This document shows positions 19,716 through 25,666 of a stretch of 64,000 bases of DNA, one piece after another. The stretch's first letter is position 1, and the number at the start of each line of letters is the position of its first letter. This DNA comes from Corynebacterium uterequi (GTDB lineage Bacteria; Actinomycetota; Actinomycetes; Mycobacteriales; Mycobacteriaceae), in NCBI RefSeq assembly GCF_001021065.1, contig NZ_CP011546.1, positions 1,426,001 through 1,490,000 of the forward strand. The letters are read 5' to 3'. A model generated the notes under the pieces. The model had not been told where the DNA came from. It saw only the letters and a program-made list of their open reading frames with translations, and searched no databases. A program made the position numbers and the translations under genes.

Positions 19716-20438
19716 ATGCCTGCCACCACTGCCACCACACCGCACATAAATCCCCAGGGTGCGCCCATCGCGGAGACAGTTCTGCTCCCCGGCGACCCGC
19801 TGCGCGCGAAGTTCATCGCCGAGACGTACCTGGAGGACGTCGTGCAGTTCAACGCCGTGCGCAACATGCTCGGCTTCACCGGCACCTTCCAAGGCCACGA
19901 GGTGTCCGTCATGGGCTCCGGCATGGGCATCCCGTCGATCTCCCTCTACGCCTACGAGCTCATCCACTTCTTTGGAGCGAAGAAGCTCGTCCGCGTCGGT
20001 TCCTGCGGTTCGCTGCAGAAGGATCTCGGCCTCTACGAGGTCATCATCGCCCAGGGCGCATGCACCGATTCCGACTTTGTCAGCCAGTACGGCCTGCCGG
20101 GCCACTACGCCCCCATCGGTTCCTTCCGGCTCATCAAGGACACCGTCGAGCGCGCCGACGCTGCCGGCATCACCACCCACGTGGGCAATATCCTCTCTGC
20201 CGACGTCTTCTACAACCACGACAGCTCGGTCAATGACAAGTGGGCCGCCATGGGCGTGCTCGGCGTCGAAATGGAATCTGCCGGGCTGTACTCCGTCGCG
20301 GCCGAGGCCGGCGTGGAGGCGATGGGTATCTTCACCGTCTCTGACAACATTGTCACCGGTGAGAAGACCACGGCCGACGAACGCCAGACCGCGTTCACGA
20401 CCATGATGGAACTCGCACTCCCCCTGGCGGCGATCTAA
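19716..20438 (+). CDS. deoD: Purine nucleoside phosphorylase, DeoD type
   Basis: Splits purine (deoxy)nucleosides with phosphate to base and (deoxy)ribose-1-phosphate. The 240 residues match the hexameric bacterial DeoD class: ETVLLPGDPLRAKFIAE, VMGSGMGIPSISLYAYEL, RVGSCGSLQKDL, VEMESAGLYSVAAE and TVSDNIVTGE. I choose the ATG at 19716 (MPATTATTPHINPQG) with AAAGGA upstream; the frame is open further but without similarity. Its stop overlaps the start of the MFS gene (TAATG). The 192-bp gap from rimM carries its promoter; TATAAC near 19675 is a possible -10. Confidence 0.95.
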   Translation: MPATTATTPHINPQGAPIAETVLLPGDPLRAKFIAETYLEDVVQFNAVRNMLGFTGTFQGHEVSVMGSGMGIPSISLYAYELIHFFGAKKLVRVGSCGSLQKDLGLYEVIIAQGACTDSDFVSQYGLPGHYAPIGSFRLIKDTVERADAAGITTHVGNILSADVFYNHDSSVNDKWAAMGVLGVEMESAGLYSVAAEAGVEAMGIFTVSDNIVTGEKTTADERQTAFTTMMELALPLAAI

Positions 20439-21808
20439 TGGATACTCGAAACCTCAACCCCAAAAAAGCAGTCCCCGTTCTGCTCACCGTCTTCCTCTTC
20501 AGCCTCATCATCGACAACGGGTTCAAGTTCCTTAACCTGCCCATCGCCGAGGACCTGGGCCTGACCGCCACCGAAGTATCCCTCCAGGCCACCCTGGCCG
20601 GCATCCTTATCGGCATCGGCGCCGTCGTCTACGCCGCACTGTCGGACTCCATCAACATCCGCAAGCTCCTCATCATTGGCATCGGCTTCATTGCCATCGG
20701 CTCGATTATGGGCTTCGTGGGCCAGGATGTGTGGCCCGTCGTCGTCGCCGCGCGCGTTATCCAGACCGCCGGCCTGGCCGCCGCCGAGACACTGTACGTC
20801 ATCTACGTCACCAAGCACCTGCCGGAGAAGGACCAGAAAACCTACCTCGGTTACTCCACCGCCTGCTTCCAGCTGTCCTTCCTCTTCGGCACGCTGGCTG
20901 GCGGCTACATCGCCGCCAACATCGCCTGGCCGTTCATGTTCATCCTCGCCCTGGTCTCCGTGGTGTCCATCCCCTTCATCCTCAAGACCGTCCCCGACGA
21001 GGAGCAGGACACCACCGACCTCGACGTGTTGGGGCTGGCCTGCATCGCCGTGTTCGCCGGCGCCCTGGTCATGTGGACCCAGAAGTTCAACCACGTGTGG
21101 CTGGTCCTGGCCATCGTGGGCATCGTCGTGTTCATCTGGCACATCCGCACCCACGACCGCGCCCTGGTCCGCCCGGAATTCTTCAATCCGCGCTACGCTA
21201 GCTGCCTCATCGTCGTCTTCCTCATCTACTCGACGCAGCTCGGCCTCACCGTTATCGTCCTGCCCTTCGCCCTCAACGGCCTCCACGGCATGGAGATCGA
21301 CCAGGTGTCCTACCTGCTGGTCCCCGGCTACATCGCCGGCACCCTCGTGGGCATCTTCTCGGGCGCCATCGGCAAGGTGATGAACTCCCGGATGACCATG
21401 GCGGTATCCCTGTCGGCCATCCTCGGCGCGCTGGTCATCTCGGCGCTGTTCATCAACACCTCCGTGGCCATGCTGGTGGTGGGCGTCATCCTCTTCTCCG
21501 GCGGCTTCGCCGGCATGTACGCCCCGCTGCTCAACACGGCGATGAGCCACATCGAACCCGCCAAGCGCGGCGTGGCCGTGGGCTTCTACAACCTCACCAT
21601 CAACATCGCCATTCCGCTGGGTATTACCTACTCCGCCGGCCTGGTGGACCGCCTGCCCTTCGCTGAGGGCTCCGCCGGGCTCTACTCCGCGGTCCTGTGG
21701 GTGCTCGTGGTCATCGCCGCCATCGGCGCGGTGGTGTTCTTCGCCGCGGACCGTGTCATCTCCGCGAAGGAGAAGCGCGCCGGCGAGGTGCCGGCCACCC
21801 TGGCGTAA
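20438..21808 (+). CDS. MFS transporter, possibly nucleoside or base transporter
   Basis: Multi-span membrane protein of 456 residues in the major facilitator superfamily, closest in style to 14-helix DHA2-type proteins. It has a loop with YAALSDSINIRKLL between helices 2 and 3 and many Gly-rich helices. One-base overlap with deoD (TAATG) means the two are translated together, so nucleoside or purine-base movement is the best guess. A hairpin terminator follows. Substrate specificity is inference from the neighbour only. Confidence 0.8.
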   Translation: MDTRNLNPKKAVPVLLTVFLFSLIIDNGFKFLNLPIAEDLGLTATEVSLQATLAGILIGIGAVVYAALSDSINIRKLLIIGIGFIAIGSIMGFVGQDVWPVVVAARVIQTAGLAAAETLYVIYVTKHLPEKDQKTYLGYSTACFQLSFLFGTLAGGYIAANIAWPFMFILALVSVVSIPFILKTVPDEEQDTTDLDVLGLACIAVFAGALVMWTQKFNHVWLVLAIVGIVVFIWHIRTHDRALVRPEFFNPRYASCLIVVFLIYSTQLGLTVIVLPFALNGLHGMEIDQVSYLLVPGYIAGTLVGIFSGAIGKVMNSRMTMAVSLSAILGALVISALFINTSVAMLVVGVILFSGGFAGMYAPLLNTAMSHIEPAKRGVAVGFYNLTINIAIPLGITYSAGLVDRLPFAEGSAGLYSAVLWVLVVIAAIGAVVFFAADRVISAKEKRAGEVPATLA

Positions 21809-21822
21809 CCTGTCGCGTACCC

Positions 21823-21865
21823 AGTCCCTGTAGCGTCCCAAGGGCGCCACAGGGACTTCGTTTCT
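21823..21865 (+). terminator. Intrinsic terminator after the MFS gene
   Basis: The arms AGTCCCTGTAGCG and CGCCACAGGGACT form a stem of about 13 bp (one mismatch), followed by TTCGTTTCTT, 15 bp after the stop codon. It closes the deoD-MFS operon. Confidence 0.85.
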
Positions 21866-21931
21866 TCTACACCGGTCTGTTCCATTAGCCAGGAGCGGTT
21901 GTGGCGGCCGCGATAGTGCGCGAGGTTTTCC

Positions 21932-22506
21932 CACCGCGGTAGCTCCTGGCCTAGCGGTGTCCGAAGCCGTCGCAGGTGGCTACACGTGTAGCCACTATCA
22001 ACAGATTCTTATGCATTGGACGGGCCTTCGAGCGCGAGGTGCCGGGGCCCAGAATTGTGTGCAGGTTCGACGTTCGGTCAGCTCCCAAGACCGCGAGAAT
22101 GACACTAAACTCGCCGCGTTCCACGCAGCCGATCTCGGCAGTTGGCCTTGGGGAGGTCAGCCACGATCACGGGAACCAAACGGCAGCGGGGCGAGTCTAA
22201 CCAAGAGTGAGACCGCCATACTCACCCCGGGGAATCCATGACACCTGCCACCACGCCACCACACGCCCCAGCACGAACGCCGCGCCGACGCGCCCTTAGC
22301 GCTCTGGCGATCGCCGCCCTGCTCCCACTAGCTGGCTGCTCCGACGCCTCCTACACGACAGTCACCAACACCGACCTACCACCGGGGTTCTACCTCAGCG
22401 GCGAGTTCGTTGAACTCGGCCCCCGTGACCCCAACGCACCAGAGCCGGAATGGATCGACCCCTGCAACGAAATACCCGAAGACATCGGCATGAAACGAGG
22501 AACCCG
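21932..22506 (+). repeat. Tandem duplicated cassette, copy 1 (leader plus 5' part of lipoprotein gene)
   Basis: About 575 bp that reappear almost unchanged at 22983-23569, offset 1051 bp and then 1063 bp after a 12-bp insertion. It starts near TAGCTCCTGGCCTAGCGG, includes a noncoding leader of about 300 bp, and runs through the first 90 codons of the lipoprotein gene. Identity also returns at the 3' end (22790-22881 versus 23853-23944). The 429 bp between the MFS stop and lipoprotein A hold only the terminator at 21823-21865, this leader, and no convincing gene. Confidence 0.9.
21976..21995. repeat. Perfect 20-bp palindrome in cassette leader, copy 1
   Basis: GTGGCTACACGTGTAGCCAC is its own reverse complement over all 20 bases. 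It lies about 240 bp before the lipoprotein start and is preserved in copy 2. It could be an operator for a dimeric regulator or a recombination or replication site; nothing nearby decides. Confidence 0.85.
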
Positions 22507-22861
22507 AGCAGGCGGCAAAATATTCGGAATGAATGGCTGCTCGGGACCGGTAAGCAAGAAACTCACCAACAACGTCGAATACCCCATCTATGAGATCGAT
22601 CAAGGCTTAACGGCTGGCCCTACTTTCAATGAGCAAATAATCTCCCAGCAAGAGGTCGACAGTGTGAACTTCCTCGATGACGTACCGGGGGTCGTAGTAC
22701 GGAAGAGAGAGCGTGACTGCCATTTATCGATTGACACCGAGCGAGGTTTCTTCTCGGTCGGTGTACGTGGCGCCAAAGGGGGCATCGGCGGCGACGAAGC
22801 CTGCGAGATCGCGACCAAGAGTTTCTACCGTCTCTACAATCAGCTCAGGGAGCAGAAATGA
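22238..22861 (+). CDS. Lipoprotein A of duplicated cassette (DUF3558-like)
   Basis: Predicted exported lipoprotein of 207 residues. The N-terminus (PRRRALSALAIAALLPLAGC) has a basic region, a hydrophobic stretch and the lipobox LAGC with C34; the arginine run leaves Tat export possible. The mature part has WIDPCNEIPEDIG, NGCSGPVS, a variable centre, and a conserved end CEIATKSFYRLYNQL. Four cysteines besides C34 are shared with lipoprotein B and could form two disulfides. The pattern is reminiscent of the actinobacterial DUF3558 lipoproteins, but this is not certain. Its TGA overlaps an ATG that opens a truncated copy of the downstream PPE-like gene. Confidence 0.8.
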   Translation: MTPATTPPHAPARTPRRRALSALAIAALLPLAGCSDASYTTVTNTDLPPGFYLSGEFVELGPRDPNAPEPEWIDPCNEIPEDIGMKRGTRAGGKIFGMNGCSGPVSKKLTNNVEYPIYEIDQGLTAGPTFNEQIISQQEVDSVNFLDDVPGVVVRKRERDCHLSIDTERGFFSVGVRGAKGGIGGDEACEIATKSFYRLYNQLREQK

Positions 22862-22938
22862 ACTTCATCATCGAACCCGGACTTGACCTTTCACCAGTAG
22901 TAAGGCTGGGCCTTCGTAGGTGCGGGCGCATCCGATAG
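22858..22938 (+). pseudogene. Truncated start of the PPE-like gene after lipoprotein A
   Basis: The ATG overlaps the lipoprotein A stop (ATGA) exactly as the full gene at 23921 overlaps lipoprotein B. The first eight codons read MNFIIEPG against MNFTIEPE in the full gene. Similarity then ends and the frame stops after 26 codons. This is best read as the junction left by tandem duplication or deletion of the downstream partner. Confidence 0.7.
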
Positions 22939-22982
22939 GGCCCCGCGTTGCTCTACCCTCGGCGCGGCAGTACACCCCCTTT

Positions 22983-23569
22983 CACCGCAGTAGCTCCTGG
23001 CCTAGCGGCGTCCGCAGCCGCCGCAGGTGGCTACACGTGTAGCCACTATCAACAGATTCTTATGCATTGGACGGGCCTTCGAGCGCGAGGTGCTGGAGCC
23101 CAGAATTGTGTGCAGGTTCGACGTTCGGTCAGCTCCCAAGACCGCGAGAATGACACTAAACTCGCCGCGTTCCACGCAGCCGATCTCGGCAGTTGGCCTT
23201 GGGGAGGTCAGCCACGATCACGGGAACCAAACGGCAGCGGGGCGAGTCTAACCAAGAGTGAGACCGCCATACTCACCCCGGGGAATCCATGACACCTGCC
23301 ACCACGCCACCACATATCCCAACACGAACGCCGCGCCGACGCGCCCTTAGCGCTCTGGCAATCGCCGCCCTGCTCCCACTAGCTGGCTGCTCCGACGCCT
23401 CCTACACGAAAGTCACCAACACCGACCTACCACCAGGGTTCTACCTCAGCGGCGAGTTCGTTGAACTCGGCCCCCGTGATCCCAACGCCCCAGAGCCGGA
23501 ATGGATCGACCCCTGCAACGAAATCCCCGAAGACATCCTCGAAGACATCGGCATGAAACGAGGAACCCG
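22983..23569 (+). repeat. Tandem duplicated cassette, copy 2
   Basis: Near-identical to 21932-22506, with scattered single-base changes and a 12-bp in-frame insertion in the coding part (GAAGACATCCTC repeated). The 350 bp before lipoprotein B consist mostly of this leader; the 44 bp at 22939-22982 are unique. I see no other gene in it. Confidence 0.9.
23027..23046. repeat. Perfect 20-bp palindrome in cassette leader, copy 2
   Basis: Same 20-base self-complementary sequence as at 21976-21995, in the same position relative to the lipoprotein start codon. Confidence 0.85.
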
Positions 23570-23924
23570 TTCCGGTGGGACAATTTTCGGTGTGAACGGG
23601 TGCTCAGGTCCGGTGAGCGAAAAGCTCACCAATAACATTGAGTATCCAACTAATCAAATCATCCAAGGAATCCTTTCTGGACCTGCTCCCAATAGTCAAT
23701 TCCTAACCCACTCAGACTTTGCCAGCAATGGCTTTCTTGAAGATATTCCCGGCGTCATCACCCTAAAAAATGATGAAGGCTGTGGACTATCTACTGACAC
23801 CGAACGAGGACTATTTGTAATTTACATCGACGATATAGGCGAGAATCTAACCGGCGACGAAGCCTGCGAAATCGCGACCAAGAGTTTCTATCGCCTCTAT
23901 AACCAGCTCAGGGAGCAGAAATGA
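23289..23924 (+). CDS. Lipoprotein B of duplicated cassette (DUF3558-like)
   Basis: Predicted lipoprotein of 211 residues with the same signal and LAGC lipobox (C34) as lipoprotein A. Residues 1 to about 110 are nearly identical to A apart from an inserted LEDI. Residues about 110-185 differ at most positions, and the last 23 residues (GDEACEIATKSFYRLYNQLR...) are identical. The divergent centre is more AT-rich at the DNA level. Its stop overlaps the start of the PPE-like gene (ATGA), so the two are almost certainly translated together. Function unknown; the pairing suggests a surface partner for the next protein. Confidence 0.8.
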   Translation: MTPATTPPHIPTRTPRRRALSALAIAALLPLAGCSDASYTKVTNTDLPPGFYLSGEFVELGPRDPNAPEPEWIDPCNEIPEDILEDIGMKRGTRSGGTIFGVNGCSGPVSEKLTNNIEYPTNQIIQGILSGPAPNSQFLTHSDFASNGFLEDIPGVITLKNDEGCGLSTDTERGLFVIYIDDIGENLTGDEACEIATKSFYRLYNQLREQK

Positions 23925-25666
23925 ACTTCACCATCGAACCCGAATCATTCAGCACCGCCGCAATAGGAATTCTTAGCAACGTTCCGTTTGCGAGCCGCTC
24001 ATCGAAGAGTGCGCTCTACGCCCTGATCGGCTCCGACTACTCCACAGCATCGGGCTTCGACCAGCTCGGCACTATCCACGGCTTGTCACTCAACTCCACC
24101 CCAGGCTCCGCAGAGAGAGTCCTCCGCCAAGTCGCCGACGAACTAGAAGCACTTGCCGCGAACCTGGTAACCACCCGTAACGCCTATCAAGAACAAGACA
24201 CCCTCCTTGCGCGGATCTTGCGTCGGGCGGATACCGGCGATAGTGGTGCAGCCTGCCTGGGTGCGTTTCGTACCGGCGGGCTGAGCAACATTGCTGGGAT
24301 GCACCGCCAGGAAGTCTTCGTCACCCCCGCAGCCAGCCTCGACGCGCTCATCGCGGCCCTGGCTACAACTAACGCCGCAGCAGTGCACCAGTCCTTACCG
24401 ATCTGGGCTGAGATCACCGCAGCCGCGGCCAACATCGGTGGTGCCTTAGTCGAGATCTCCTCCTACATCGGGGCCAACAACTACGGCGACACCACCGATG
24501 CGATCATCACCCGGCTGCAACGCTCCGCGAAAGCCAGTGAGACCATCGCGGCGAATGCCACCCATTTCGAAACCACCCTCGCCGAATTGGAACCCACCCG
24601 CGTGGCCAACCTCGCCGGCGCACAAGCACTCAAGGCAGAACTAGACGCTCTAGCCGCGACTGGCCCGGAGGCTGCCGGGGTGGTGGAGATGATCGAACGC
24701 GTTGCCCTGGCCGAGATCGCGGTGACTACCCAGGCGGCGTTGACCGCGATCACCCCGAGGGTGCTGAGTTTGACGGACCCGGTGCTAGCGGTCATGGCTG
24801 AGCCTGTGGTGAGCCGCACTTCGGCCGAGGGGGCTGGGGTGGGTTTTGATGGTACGAGGTTTATCGCCCCGCAGGGGGTGGTGGATACGGTGTTGGGGTT
24901 CGCTCATGCCCATCCTGAGAAGGTGGCCGGGGTGAATGCTGTGACTCGCGAGTTGGCCAGGCAAGCGGGGTTTGATGCTCAGGTGGGGCTAATTGCCCCG
25001 GAGTCGATCGCCACCTCAGCGTCAACGGCTGGGGTGTGGTCACCACCGTCGCCGGTGACCACCTTAGGTGGTGGGCATGGTGGTGGCGTGTCGTCGGGGT
25101 TGGCGGCGTTGACCAGTGGTATCCCGCAGGTAGGTGGGCCGTTGACGCAGGGCACTGGTGTGATCGGCCGTGGTGTCAACCGGGTAGGTAGGCGGCACAC
25201 GACGGGTGGTGTTGTGGGTGGAGCGTGGTCCCCGCCGCCGAGCCGCGCTGGTGCGGGTGGGCACCTGGGTTCCGATGGTGTGGCAGGTGTCTCGGCACCG
25301 AGGCATGGTTACGGTGCTGACGCCCCTCGGGTTTCGCGTACTCCGGGTGCTTTCAACTCGCCGGGCACGCCAAGCTCGCCGAATACGCCGGGCACTCCGG
25401 GTGGGCCTGGGGCCACGCCCTCGGCCGCTCAGCCGTCGTCCTCGTTGTCGTCGTCGCAGGGTGTGCCAGTGGGTGCTGGCGCCGGCTCGGGCCGTGGGCA
25501 GGGGCGGAAGAAGCGACCGCCGAAGATCATGATTACTGAGGTGGAGCGGGATGCGAACCGGCTGGCGCTGCTGGGCGAGCCGCGCAAGGTGCTGCCCGGG
25601 GTAATCGGGGAATGGATCTACGAAGATCCCGATGACCCGAACGGCACCTACCCCAACAAGATCTGA
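23921..25666 (+). CDS. PPE/ESX-like protein with Pro/Gly-rich C-terminal region
   Basis: 581 residues, no signal peptide or membrane span. It opens MNFTIEPESF, like PE/PPE-type ESX substrates. Helical stretches follow: RVLRQVADELEALAANL then NAYQEQDTLLARIL (residues about 67-107, WXG/EspC-like), and IWAEITAAAANIGGALVEIS around 160-180. Residues about 350-530 are Gly, Pro and Ser-rich low complexity (SSPNTPGTPGGPG). The end, from residue about 530, is compact and charged (MITEVERDANRLALLGEPRK), perhaps a separate module. Codon endings shift from C-rich in the 5' half to G/T-rich after about 24750, suggesting mosaic origin. No ESX machinery is in the window. ESX-like secretion is inference; the family is not one I can name. 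Its 3' end overlaps pepN by 19 bp. Confidence 0.6.
   Translation: MNFTIEPESFSTAAIGILSNVPFASRSSKSALYALIGSDYSTASGFDQLGTIHGLSLNSTPGSAERVLRQVADELEALAANLVTTRNAYQEQDTLLARILRRADTGDSGAACLGAFRTGGLSNIAGMHRQEVFVTPAASLDALIAALATTNAAAVHQSLPIWAEITAAAANIGGALVEISSYIGANNYGDTTDAIITRLQRSAKASETIAANATHFETTLAELEPTRVANLAGAQALKAELDALAATGPEAAGVVEMIERVALAEIAVTTQAALTAITPRVLSLTDPVLAVMAEPVVSRTSAEGAGVGFDGTRFIAPQGVVDTVLGFAHAHPEKVAGVNAVTRELARQAGFDAQVGLIAPESIATSASTAGVWSPPSPVTTLGGGHGGGVSSGLAALTSGIPQVGGPLTQGTGVIGRGVNRVGRRHTTGGVVGGAWSPPPSRAGAGGHLGSDGVAGVSAPRHGYGADAPRVSRTPGAFNSPGTPSSPNTPGTPGGPGATPSAAQPSSSLSSSQGVPVGAGAGSGRGQGRKKRPPKIMITEVERDANRLALLGEPRKVLPGVIGEWIYEDPDDPNGTYPNKI

Noticed and set aside
20435..21934. 499-codon minus-strand frame opposite the MFS transporter
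   Set aside because: Typical high-GC antisense shadow: Asp/Gly/His-rich low complexity with no motif.
21957..22241. 94-codon plus-strand frame in the cassette leader, also present at 22948-23292
   Set aside because: It is similar in both copies only because the DNA is duplicated; there is no convincing ribosome site, composition is atypical and it ends inside the lipoprotein start.
21976..23046. The paired 20-bp palindromes as phage or ICE attachment sites
   Set aside because: No integrase, tRNA target or mobile-element gene is associated; the palindrome is simply inside the duplicated leader.
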